DNA from: Kordia sp. SMS9
GTDB taxonomy: Bacteria > Bacteroidota > Bacteroidia > Flavobacteriales > Flavobacteriaceae
Assembly (NCBI RefSeq): GCF_003352465.1
Contig: NZ_CP031153.1
Span: 4,240,001-4,304,000 of the forward strand
Direction of reading: 5' to 3'
DNA: 64,000 nucleotides
Shown here: piece by piece, positions 45,604-53,322 of the stretch
Layout: each line of letters opens with the position of its first letter
Position numbering within the stretch: the first letter of the stretch is position 1
Program-made: the position numbers and the translations under genes
Notes under the pieces: model-generated
The model's input: the letters and a program-made list of their open reading frames with translations, nothing else
Database searches by the model: none
What the model was told of the DNA's origin: nothing

Positions 45604-46794
45604 CTAAAATACACCATAAATCAATTTTATTCCTAATAATAAGGTGATTAGAATGATTCCAACGGCTAAGATATTTTGAAATACGGTATTCTTGTAGTTC
45701 CCTAAAACATTGGTTTTGTTGACTATCCACACTAAAAAGATCGCGACAATTGGTAATAGTAAACCATTTGCTACTTGCGCAAAGGTAATTACTTCCAAAG
45801 GTTTGAATTGCAAAGATGAAAATACAACACCAAGCACTAAAATGATTGTCCATACGATTCTAAAACGCACATCTTTCAAGGAAGCTTTCCAACCAAAACA
45901 ACTTTTTGCCACATACGCAGCTGCCAATGGCGCTGTAATTGCCGAAGTGATTCCTGCTGCAAACAAGCCAATTCCTAATAGATATTTGGCGTATTCTCCG
46001 TATAAAGGTTCTAATCCTTTTGCCAAATCAAACGCATTGGCAATGTTTCCGCCAGTAGTTGCCGTGGCTGCAATGATGATAGTCATAGAGACAATTCCGC
46101 CTAAAATAACAGAGATAATTGTGTCTTTTCTAGCTGCTGATAAGTCTTCTTTTGTTTTCCATTTTTCTTTCACCAAAGACGCGTGTAAGAACAGGTTATA
46201 CGGCACTACCGTTGTTCCGATCAAACCAATAATGATAAGCATACTGTTTTTTGGAAAAGTTGGCGTAAATGTTCCTTTTAAGATCGCGATAATGTCTGGT
46301 TTTGTTAGAATTGCCGTGATTAGAAACGAGATACTCATCACCAAAACTAGCGTTACCAAACTGCGTTCCAACACTTTATAATTCCCAATGAATAGTAGTA
46401 TAAACGCAATGATTCCTATGAGAATTGGATACAAAACAACATTTTCTTCTCCAAAAACTTGCATTCCCAACGCAGCTCCTGTAATGTTTCCAGCTTCGTA
46501 GGCTGCATTTCCAATGACAATTGCGCCTAATATTAAGAAGATCGCTACGTTTCGTAACAATGTACTTGGAATTTGCTCTTTGATAACTTCCGCCAAGCCT
46601 TTTTGCGTAATGATTCCAGTGCGTGCCGCCATTTCTTGTAATACAATGGTTGCAATGATGGACAATAACATTGCCCACAACAAACTGTATCCAAATTGCA
46701 CGCCTGCTTTGGTACACATGGTTACCGTTCCTGGTCCGATAAACGCCGCAGCAACTAGCGTTCCTGGTCCTATATTTTTAATCCATTTGAACAT
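45604..46794 (-). CDS. Nramp-family transporter without the metal-binding signature
   Basis: 396 aa, about eleven membrane helices, Nramp/SLC11-like fold. The usual metal-binding DPGN of helix 1 is replaced by GPGT (20-23) and the helix-6 MPH by VPYN (197-200). The Asp, Asn and Met that bind Mn/Fe are therefore missing, so metal transport is doubtful. Position next to 5-oxoprolinase genes suggests an organic substrate such as 5-oxoproline or a related compound; this is inference. It overlaps the DUF2891 gene by 17 bp. Confidence 0.9.
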   Translation of the reverse strand: MFKWIKNIGPGTLVAAAFIGPGTVTMCTKAGVQFGYSLLWAMLLSIIATIVLQEMAARTGIITQKGLAEVIKEQIPSTLLRNVAIFLILGAIVIGNAAYEAGNITGAALGMQVFGEENVVLYPILIGIIAFILLFIGNYKVLERSLVTLVLVMSISFLITAILTKPDIIAILKGTFTPTFPKNSMLIIIGLIGTTVVPYNLFLHASLVKEKWKTKEDLSAARKDTIISVILGGIVSMTIIIAATATTGGNIANAFDLAKGLEPLYGEYAKYLLGIGLFAAGITSAITAPLAAAYVAKSCFGWKASLKDVRFRIVWTIILVLGVVFSSLQFKPLEVITFAQVANGLLLPIVAIFLVWIVNKTNVLGNYKNTVFQNILAVGIILITLLLGIKLIYGVF

Positions 46795-47914
46795 TGGCAG
46801 CCGTATTTAAAGCATAAATAGCAAAAGATCCTAACCAATGTGTGCCTTCATAATTGTCGTCTACAATGCTTGGCAAAGAGTAATTAATATGTTGATTGGC
46901 AGTATTTTTTAAATGTGCATAAGCTGGAAATTCGTTGGCAATTCCGTACAAACACCAAGCTCTGCTGAAGTTGACACCATCTAAATGCACCAATTTTCCA
47001 TCGGTACGATCGGATACTTTTCCTTGTGCTAATTGAAAATTTTTGTCTGCTAATTGCGGTAAGAATTTAGACAACCACGTTTTGAATTCGTCTTTCGGCA
47101 ACACTCTTCGCATGATATCGGCTTCTTCCAAACATGGCGATAAAAAGTCAAATCCGCTCGGTTCCCAAGAGATAGGACAGTTTTCATCAGACAGATAGAA
47201 ATCTTTTGCGCGTTGTTCAATGAGGCTTTTTAATGCTGTATTTTCAACTGTTTTGGCATAATCGTACGCAAACGTGAGTCCGAACGCAGTATTTGTATGC
47301 TCTCCCACTCTGATTGGGTAATTTAATTTTGGTAAAAAGTCTAAATATCCTTGTACAATGATATCCGTTAGCGGTTGCAGATTGGTTTCTAATTCGCGTG
47401 CTAACGGATCGTTCCAAGTGTGCAATTCTTCTGCGAGTTTTAACAGCCAAGCCCAGCCATATGTGCGTTCAAAAGACTTGTTGTATGTTCCTTTGAAGTA
47501 TATGATTTCAATTTCTATGTTTTCTTTGGAGATGTTTTCGGCCAATTTTTCTCTGATTTCCTTGCTGTTTTCCAAGTTTGGAAATTGTTTGAGCAAACTT
47601 ACCAACGACCAATGTCCGTGTACGGAAGAGTGCCAGTCAAAACAACCGTAAAATGCGGGATGCAATATTTTTGGTGGTTGCAAATCTTCTTCACTACCAA
47701 TAGTTTGATTGAGTTTGTTGGGATATTCTTCTTGCATGCAATGCAATGGTAAAGATGCGAGTCGATTGGCTTCCGCTAAAGATAACGTTGCAATTGTGTC
47801 AGAAACTGTGATCGTTTCACTGGTTTTTGAAGTTTTGGGAGTTTTTTTTTGATTTTTGTTTGGCTGACATTGTACAAAGATACAAAGCATCAAAAAATAG
47901 CTGATTTTTTTCAA
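46778..47914 (-). CDS. DUF2891 lipoprotein
   Basis: 378 aa from TTG 47914, which gives MKKISYFLMLCIFVQCQPN, a lipoprotein signal with the lipid-attachment Cys; the next ATG is too late. HPAFYGCFDWHSSVHGHWSL is the DUF2891 hallmark, and helical repeats (YGWAWLLKLAEELHTW, FDFLSPCLEEADIMRR) suggest an (alpha/alpha) toroid. Function is unknown. It overlaps the downstream Nramp-like gene by 17 bp and is the first gene of the 5-oxoprolinase operon. Confidence 0.8.
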   Translation of the reverse strand: MKKISYFLMLCIFVQCQPNKNQKKTPKTSKTSETITVSDTIATLSLAEANRLASLPLHCMQEEYPNKLNQTIGSEEDLQPPKILHPAFYGCFDWHSSVHGHWSLVSLLKQFPNLENSKEIREKLAENISKENIEIEIIYFKGTYNKSFERTYGWAWLLKLAEELHTWNDPLARELETNLQPLTDIIVQGYLDFLPKLNYPIRVGEHTNTAFGLTFAYDYAKTVENTALKSLIEQRAKDFYLSDENCPISWEPSGFDFLSPCLEEADIMRRVLPKDEFKTWLSKFLPQLADKNFQLAQGKVSDRTDGKLVHLDGVNFSRAWCLYGIANEFPAYAHLKNTANQHINYSLPSIVDDNYEGTHWLGSFAIYALNTAANVQMD

Positions 47915-47987
47915 TGTTGTGGGGTATTTTGGTTGAAGCAATCAAGATACATATTTATAATCAGATTTGCGTATTGCGTATTGAGAT

Positions 47988-48127
47988 GTTATCCCAATTT
48001 ACACATAAAATGATGTTTATAAACGCGTTCATTTGGCAGTCTAGTTCTTTGCAAATCATTCACAGCATCCTATACTGCCAAAGTAACTTCGTATCCAAAA
48101 CACCATTTTAAATGGAAATAGGTATTA
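47988..48127. repeat. MITE-like inverted-repeat element, about 140 bp
   Basis: The left arm (47988-48040: CCAATTTACACATAAAATGA, TTCATTTGGCAGT) and right arm (48073-48127: ACTGCCAAAGTAAC, CACCATTTTAAATGGAAATA) are imperfect inverted copies of about 53 bp. The left arm recurs at 63041-63092. Confidence 0.7.
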
Positions 48128-48148
48128 GACTTTTAGAAATATAAAAAA

Positions 48149-48169
48149 AGCGAACCAGTTGGCTCGCTT
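48149..48169 (-). terminator. Terminator of the 73-aa leader-peptide gene
   Basis: On the minus strand AAGCGAGCC / GGTTCGCTT form a 9-bp stem (one G-T pair) with a 3-nt loop and a seven-T tail. Confidence 0.8.
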
Positions 48170-48198
48170 AATATTGTGTTGTGCTATCGTTACATTTA

Positions 48199-48420
48199 TT
48201 AGCAAATGAAACAGGATACGTTACACCATGCAACCACACTACTTGCACATTGATTATTTTGCGTTGCGCAATTATAATTGGTAAGTGGTTGACAAATGTC
48301 TGGACAACCAGAAGCCACATTTGTTGCTGGCACAGGTACTGGAGCACCTCCATTCAATTTTTCTAAGTTTGATACAGCATTTTTGTTAAGAGACAGCTTG
48401 TTAAGGTTCTTTTTTTTCAT
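48199..48420 (-). CDS. GG-leader peptide, lanthipeptide-like precursor (twin 1)
   Basis: 73 aa. Leader MKKKNLNKLSLNKNAVSNLE, double Gly at 24-25 (KLNGGAP), Pro-rich spacer, then a core with eight Cys. The C-terminal CATQNNQCASSVVAWCNVSC with a final FIC is almost identical to that of the next gene upstream. Conserved Cys and Ser in the same positions fit a modified or disulfide-linked peptide. A LytTR membrane regulator lies just upstream of the twin pair. No LanB/LanC-type enzyme is in the window. Confidence 0.8.
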   Translation of the reverse strand: MKKKNLNKLSLNKNAVSNLEKLNGGAPVPVPATNVASGCPDICQPLTNYNCATQNNQCASSVVAWCNVSCFIC

Positions 48421-48494
48421 TGTTGGTTATTTTAAGTTCATATTAAGTAATCTTGTGAGTCAAAACCCACCGTATTTTAATGCAAATATTGCCT

Positions 48495-48701
48495 TTAGCA
48501 AATATAACAGGATACGTTGCACCAATAAACTACACTGCTTGGACACTGATTATTTTGCGTAGCACAAAGTCCTCCTGGAACACTTATAGGTACTGGTGGC
48601 GTTGGTAATGGTGTTGCTTGTCCTCCTTTTGGAGTGTTTGCATCTAATCGAGAAATAGCTTTTTTGTTTAAGGAAAGTTTGCTTACATTCTTTTTCTTCA
48701 T
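48495..48701 (-). CDS. GG-leader peptide, lanthipeptide-like precursor (twin 2)
   Basis: 68 aa. Leader MKKKNVSKLSLNKKAISRLD, double Gly at 26-27 (TPKGGQA), Pro-rich spacer and core with five Cys: CATQNNQCPSSVVYWCNVSC then YIC. It is paralogous to the gene 74 bp downstream (same leader, same C-terminal 23 residues with three changes) but with a different middle. The 158-bp gap to the LytTR gene at 48860 holds the likely promoter (a TATATTTA element). Confidence 0.8.
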   Translation of the reverse strand: MKKKNVSKLSLNKKAISRLDANTPKGGQATPLPTPPVPISVPGGLCATQNNQCPSSVVYWCNVSCYIC

Positions 48702-48859
48702 GGTTTTAAGAATTTTAAAATGGTTATTGATTGGTTTTTAATTTTCAGCACTATCATTGTAAATATAGTTTCTGAAAGACATTTTAAAATTAGGCTGACT
48801 TTCAACGATTTAAAAAAAAATGTGACGAATGCATCTGTTTTGTGACGAATGAATAACTG

Positions 48860-49747
48860 CTAATTATCTTCTTTTTGTATGTATAAAAGGATTTTTTTTA
48901 CGTAGCTTTTACTCACAGGGATTTCATTCGTTGCTGTTTCTAGGTTGAGTAAGATTCGTTGTGAATTTCCTTTGTGTGATTTTATTTTTTGGATGTTTAC
49001 ATAGTATTGGCGATGACATTGTACGAGAGAAGGATACGATTGTAAACATTCGGCAATAAAACGCAGTGAAGCGCGTAATAGTTGTACTTTTTTAGCTTCT
49101 GTAGTGTAGATTTCGACGTAATTTCCAGAAGCTTTTATGTATTCAATTTGTGATGGAACGACTTCAATACATTGATTGACTACAGGTGATTTTAGAATTA
49201 TTTTTTTGTTAGAATCGATGGAAGTTGCAACTTGTGTTACTGGCAAATTTGCAGCAACTTTTAATCTTTGTTGAGATGTATACAACTGATCTAGTAGTAG
49301 CGTAATGATAAATAGCGGAATGGCAATACTAACAGATCTAGGAATGGTGACAAACAGGTAATATTGTGTATCTACTTCTCCAACATCCATCATAAATCTA
49401 TGATATACGGTTCCAATAAAACCTGCAATACTTAGAATGGCAACCAACAATAACCAATGATGATAGGTTCTCCATGCTCGTTTTCCTTTGGCAAATTTTA
49501 GTTTTCGAAACAACAACCAGTATAAGGAATAGATGACCAAAGCTGTAATAATGCCGTAGCCTATTTGAATGATTTTGATCGGAATTTCAAATTTAGGCAC
49601 TGCTAAATGATTGTCGTACGGATCAAAAATGTAAACAAAAACAGTGAGTACGATTCCAATGATCAACGAAAGTTTGAAATAGTACTTTTGATTGTCTATG
49701 AGTTGATGTTTTTGCTGAAAATAGTAGGTTATTTTGGTTAATGTCAC
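48860..49747 (-). CDS. Membrane-bound LytTR-type transcription regulator
   Basis: 295 aa. Four membrane helices (about 26-45, 56-76, 93-112 and 130-150) are followed by a LytTR DNA-binding domain (about 190-290) with IEYIKASGNYVEIYT, LVQCHRQYYVNIQKI and IPVSKSYVKK. There is no receiver domain, so the membrane part must sense the signal itself, as in peptide-responsive LytTR proteins. It lies directly upstream of the twin leader-peptide genes on the same strand, which are plausible targets or signals. Confidence 0.88.
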   Translation of the reverse strand: MTLTKITYYFQQKHQLIDNQKYYFKLSLIIGIVLTVFVYIFDPYDNHLAVPKFEIPIKIIQIGYGIITALVIYSLYWLLFRKLKFAKGKRAWRTYHHWLLLVAILSIAGFIGTVYHRFMMDVGEVDTQYYLFVTIPRSVSIAIPLFIITLLLDQLYTSQQRLKVAANLPVTQVATSIDSNKKIILKSPVVNQCIEVVPSQIEYIKASGNYVEIYTTEAKKVQLLRASLRFIAECLQSYPSLVQCHRQYYVNIQKIKSHKGNSQRILLNLETATNEIPVSKSYVKKILLYIQKEDN

Positions 49748-49933
49748 GCTATTGTAATTAAAAAAAGTAATTTCAAATTACAAAATTGATTGCTGTTCTT
49801 GGTAAGGTTTTACCGTTTTCTTATTATGAATTTACTATTAATGTGTTTATTTATGTTGAGTCGAAGTTGGAAACTTCGACTAACGTTGGAAGCTTCGACT
49901 AACTTGATATGCGCAAATTATGTGCATAAAAAA

Positions 49934-49952
49934 AGACTCTACTGGAGAGCCT
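49934..49952 (-). terminator. Probable terminator of the 75-aa leader-peptide gene
   Basis: On the minus strand GGCTCT / AGAGTC (6 bp, one G-T pair) with a 5-nt loop and seven T. A second 10-bp perfect hairpin AGTCGAAGTT / AACTTCGACT lies at about 49859-49881. Confidence 0.5.
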
Positions 49953-49972
49953 TATTACAGTTATTTTCACTC

Positions 49973-50200
49973 CTAACAAGTCAACATAGAACCAATGACA
50001 GTAGGCACCGAATTGTTGGTGTTTGTCTTATCGTCTGTCATGCCTGTAGTGGTTACTGTGCAGTATTGGCCACAAGAAGCTCCTGGATCGTCTGTATCAG
50101 TTTCAAGAGGTTCGGCGGAACGGCCTTGAAGATGATGTATTGTGGTAAGGTTGACAATTTTAGTTTTTTTGAGTTTTAGCAGTAATGACTTTTTTTTCAT
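49973..50200 (-). CDS. Leader-peptide gene, putative RiPP precursor with an atypical junction
   Basis: 75 aa. Leader MKKKSLLLKLKKTKIVNLTT follows the shared pattern, but the junction is HLQGRSA (Gly-Arg) instead of Gly-Gly. The core has Asp/Thr/Asn-rich stretches and three Cys (ASCGQYC, SMLTC). It sits 115 bp downstream of the TPR/AraC-type regulator at 50315, on the same strand. Lower confidence because of the changed junction. Confidence 0.6.
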   Translation of the reverse strand: MKKKSLLLKLKKTKIVNLTTIHHLQGRSAEPLETDTDDPGASCGQYCTVTTTGMTDDKTNTNNSVPTVIGSMLTC

Positions 50201-50314
50201 AATGTAATGATGTTTTGAATTATACTTTCAAACTAAAAAAAATCCTATTGCCAATGCGCATTTTTGCAGATGATAAAGTACACATTCATGAATATGTAGT
50301 GTTTTTAACGATTT

Positions 50315-52036
50315 TTACTCGTTTTTTGCCTTTTTGAGCTGTCTTATAAAATACGAAGGATTGATTCCTTTGGCATTGAAAAAGGCTTTGGAAAACGATT
50401 GCACATTGTTGAATCCGACTTCTGCCGCTATGGCTTTTACCGTGTATTTGAGGAAGATTTGATTGGTTTTGAGTTGCTCTATAGCATATTCAATACGTAA
50501 ATTATTGATGTAGTTTGAAAAAGAGCATTTTTTGTAATGGTTGACAACTTTTGATAGGTAATTTGGATTGGTATTGATTTTTTTTGCCAAATTATTCAGT
50601 GTGATGGTATTGGAGATGAATTCTAATTTGTTTTCAAAATCTTCTAAGTTTTGCAAAATATCTTCTATTATTTCATTAGGAATGGCAATTTTTTGTGCTC
50701 CAATATCACGTTTTTGAGTGCTTTTTGATGGTTTTGGCGAATTGATCACTTCTTGAAAACGTTGTTGGTATGTTTTACGTTTTCGGTATTGAATTGTAAA
50801 TCCGATAAGCACAAATACCAATATGACAAATAAGACAATGATTGCTACATTGTATTGTGCTTTTTGCTTTTGTTTTTGTGATTGCAAGTTTTCTTTTTCT
50901 GCTTGTAATTTTGGAATGTCATAATCTTTAAAAATTGCCTTGTTGAGATAAGATTCTTGTGCTCTTAAAATACTATCCACTTTGAGCAACTGATTTTTAT
51001 AGGTTAGTTGGTTCTTTAAATCCTTTTTTTCGTCATAATACGCATCTAATTGTACATAAGCTTTTCTGGTGATTGGAAAGATAGATTGTGTTTTTTGAAA
51101 GATAGAATCTACTTTTTTGTAATACTGAATTGCTTTTTCTTCTTGATCTATTTCTCTAAAAACTTCTCCAGTGTAATAATAGCAAAATATGAGCTTGTCA
51201 TCATCGTTCACAGTTTCAAAATAGTGTGTGTGTTTTAAAATACTATCCAAAGCAACTTGATACATTTTTTTATGGTAATTGGTAATGCCTTCATTGAATG
51301 CAAAGTGATTTTTATATGATTCTTTTTGTAGGCGTGTTGCTTCTTTGTGTCCAAATTGGTTGTAGTAAGAAGCTGAATCTACATTTTTTATGTCATTGTA
51401 AATGTTTGACAATGCGGAAATTGAGTTTAAATAGGCTATCGCATTGATTTCATTTTTATTTTCTTGACTGTACACAAAGTTCTCGCGGTACAACTTTATG
51501 GCTTCTTCTATGTTTCCTGTTCGTCGTTGTACAATGCCTAGATTGTATTTTGCTCGCGAAATCATGTCTTTTTGATCAAATTTTTCCGCATATTCAAAAA
51601 ATTGCAAATAATTGTCTAACGCACGTTGATACCCTCGTTTTTGGTAGAAGAAGTCTCCCTTTTTTTCATACGCAATCGCTGGATAGTATTTGTTAGGCGC
51701 ACTCGATGTTAACCTGATAATACTATCACTATACGCAAGTACATATTCATTGGTATACGCAATAGAAAGCATGCGATAGCCAACGACTAATTTGGTTTTT
51801 TGATCGGCTACTTGGATATCTTTCTTTGCTTTTTCTAGAAATCGCTTTGCAAAAAACACCTTTTGAGTTTCAGTATTGGCTTCTGCAAAAAGCTGATAAA
51901 TTTCTTTGTAGTCTTTACTTTCTATTTCACTCAAATTACTATTATCCTGTTGCTGACAACTATATAGACAACACAGCAATACAAAGATTTTGAGGGAAAA
52001 GCTGATTTTCAATATTGAAAATCGCTTCTTTTTCAT
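50315..52036 (-). CDS. Lipoprotein-type sensor-regulator: TPR repeats, TM helix and AraC HTH
   Basis: 573 aa from ATG 52036. The N-terminal LLCCLYSCQQQ looks like a lipobox, so the TPR region (about 40-380) is outside the cytoplasm. A membrane helix (about 393-413) and a C-terminal AraC-type HTH (about 475-570: NYINNLRIEYAIEQLK, VGFNNVQSFSKAF) follow. It is paralogous in layout to the regulator at 34178. Leader-peptide genes lie on both sides: 49973 downstream and 52289 divergent upstream. Ligand unknown. Confidence 0.87.
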   Translation of the reverse strand: MKKKRFSILKISFSLKIFVLLCCLYSCQQQDNSNLSEIESKDYKEIYQLFAEANTETQKVFFAKRFLEKAKKDIQVADQKTKLVVGYRMLSIAYTNEYVLAYSDSIIRLTSSAPNKYYPAIAYEKKGDFFYQKRGYQRALDNYLQFFEYAEKFDQKDMISRAKYNLGIVQRRTGNIEEAIKLYRENFVYSQENKNEINAIAYLNSISALSNIYNDIKNVDSASYYNQFGHKEATRLQKESYKNHFAFNEGITNYHKKMYQVALDSILKHTHYFETVNDDDKLIFCYYYTGEVFREIDQEEKAIQYYKKVDSIFQKTQSIFPITRKAYVQLDAYYDEKKDLKNQLTYKNQLLKVDSILRAQESYLNKAIFKDYDIPKLQAEKENLQSQKQKQKAQYNVAIIVLFVILVFVLIGFTIQYRKRKTYQQRFQEVINSPKPSKSTQKRDIGAQKIAIPNEIIEDILQNLEDFENKLEFISNTITLNNLAKKINTNPNYLSKVVNHYKKCSFSNYINNLRIEYAIEQLKTNQIFLKYTVKAIAAEVGFNNVQSFSKAFFNAKGINPSYFIRQLKKAKNE

Positions 52037-52288
52037 ACAGTATACAGTCAAATTTGGTAGTTTTTGATTTTGAAAAATAATAAATGTACTGCTTATTTAT
52101 AAAAAAGCATGAATTCATGAATGTATTATTCGTTTTCATGAATCTAGTTCACAACAATTTGTATGCCTTTTTTAAGATGTGTTGCTTTGTAAAGTAAGAA
52201 TATCGCATGCTATTCAATTCTTGCTGACATAGCAGTAAGTGTCCTAAAACTGTTTACTGTTTTTATCAACATTTTAAATTTTAATTTT

Positions 52289-52534
52289 ATGAAAAAATCC
52301 ATTTTAAACATTGGAACCGTATTGACAAAATCACAACAAAGTACTATTCATGGAGGAGATGCTATTGATGGTGGCGGACCTTCACAAAACCTGAAAGATT
52401 ATTGTGGCTCTTTGTCAATAGTATATCATCATTTAACAAACGATCCGGAAGGCGATGGAATTAGTGCTGAAAATGATGCATTAGCTGTACAAACACTTGC
52501 ACAATGGAATACACATTGTATTGGCGTAAATTAA
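52289..52534 (+). CDS. GG-leader peptide with a divergent leader (bacteriocin/ComC-like)
   Basis: 81 aa. MKKSILNIGTVLTKSQQSTI precedes HGGDAI (double Gly at 22-23), a leader nearer to class II bacteriocin/ComC leaders than to the others in the window. The 58-residue core is acidic, with only two Cys far apart (DYCGSLS, THCIGVN), fit for one disulfide. It is divergent from the TPR/AraC regulator with a 252-bp gap and has a strong terminator. Confidence 0.7.
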   Translation: MKKSILNIGTVLTKSQQSTIHGGDAIDGGGPSQNLKDYCGSLSIVYHHLTNDPEGDGISAENDALAVQTLAQWNTHCIGVN

Positions 52535-52550
52535 TCATATAACCATGTAG

Positions 52551-52578
52551 AAGGCTTTGATATACGTATTAAAGCCTT
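52551..52578. terminator. Bidirectional terminator between convergent genes
   Basis: A 12-bp stem AAGGCTTTGATA / TATTAAAGCCTT (one G-T pair) with a TACG tetraloop, between the leader-peptide gene (+) and the response-regulator gene (-). Confidence 0.9.
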
Positions 52579-53316
52579 TTATTTTATAATCGTAAAAATT
52601 TCTAGCAATAGTTTTCGTTGACGCTGACTTACAGGTAATGTTGCTCCATTTTTGAGCGTAAGCGTATAATCTGCAGGTGTTACTGATTTGATTTGACTCG
52701 TATTTACGATATATTTTCGGTGTAATTGCACAAAGTTTTCAGGCAAGGTTGCAGCAAAACCTTTGAGTGATTTTTGCACTAAGAAACGTGCGTCTTCTGT
52801 GTGAATGTAGCAATATTTGTCATCGGATTCTATGTAAAAAATATCATCTACGGCAACTTTAACCAGCTCATTTCCCTTTTTTATGAGTAGTATGTTGTCT
52901 ATTTGCAAAGCGTTTTCGTCTTTCGTAGATAGTTGTCCTACTTCATCGGCATATTTTTCAAAAGCCAATTCGATAGCAAACTTTAGTGAGTGTGGATCCA
53001 CAGGTTTAAGCAAATAGTTATACGGACTGTGTTTTTTGGCTTCTGTAAAAGAAATTCTGTCTTTAGAATTTGTCAAAAATAAGATCGGAATCGGATGTGT
53101 TGCTTGAATGTATTCTGCAAAACGAATTCCCTCGCGCTCACCATTGAGAAAAATGTCGAGTATGGCGATATCGGGTGTTTTTTTATCAAACTTTTCCACT
53201 GCTTCTTTGTAGTTTGTGGCAATTCCGCTGATAATGTATTCTTCAGAAAGTATGACTTTTAAAATTTCTATTTCATCTAAATGATCTTCCAGAATAAATA
53301 TACTTAGTTTTTCCAT
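52579..53316 (-). CDS. LytTR-type response regulator
   Basis: 245 aa. Receiver domain (FILEDHLDEIEIL, D54 in IAILDIFLNGE, FLTNSKD) and a LytTR DNA-binding domain (about 145-245: DIFYIESDDKYCYIHT, FVQLHRKYIVNTSQI, LPVSQRQRKLL). Start codon 6 bp after the stop of the TPR histidine kinase, with which it forms a two-component pair. Confidence 0.93.
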   Translation of the reverse strand: MEKLSIFILEDHLDEIEILKVILSEEYIISGIATNYKEAVEKFDKKTPDIAILDIFLNGEREGIRFAEYIQATHPIPILFLTNSKDRISFTEAKKHSPYNYLLKPVDPHSLKFAIELAFEKYADEVGQLSTKDENALQIDNILLIKKGNELVKVAVDDIFYIESDDKYCYIHTEDARFLVQKSLKGFAATLPENFVQLHRKYIVNTSQIKSVTPADYTLTLKNGATLPVSQRQRKLLLEIFTIIK

Positions 53317-53322
53317 AGCAGT

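Noticed and set aside
45710..46381. 223-codon plus-strand frame
   Set aside because: Lies antisense within the Nramp-like gene, whose minus-strand frame has clear membrane helices and motifs.
46778..47941. Longer start of the DUF2891 gene at 47941
   Set aside because: TTG 47914 gives a proper lipoprotein signal; the nine extra residues upstream have no supporting feature.
49790..50179. 129-codon plus-strand frame
   Set aside because: Mostly antisense to the 75-aa leader-peptide gene and its terminator region; the protein has no domain and ends in hydrophobic, Cys-rich noise.
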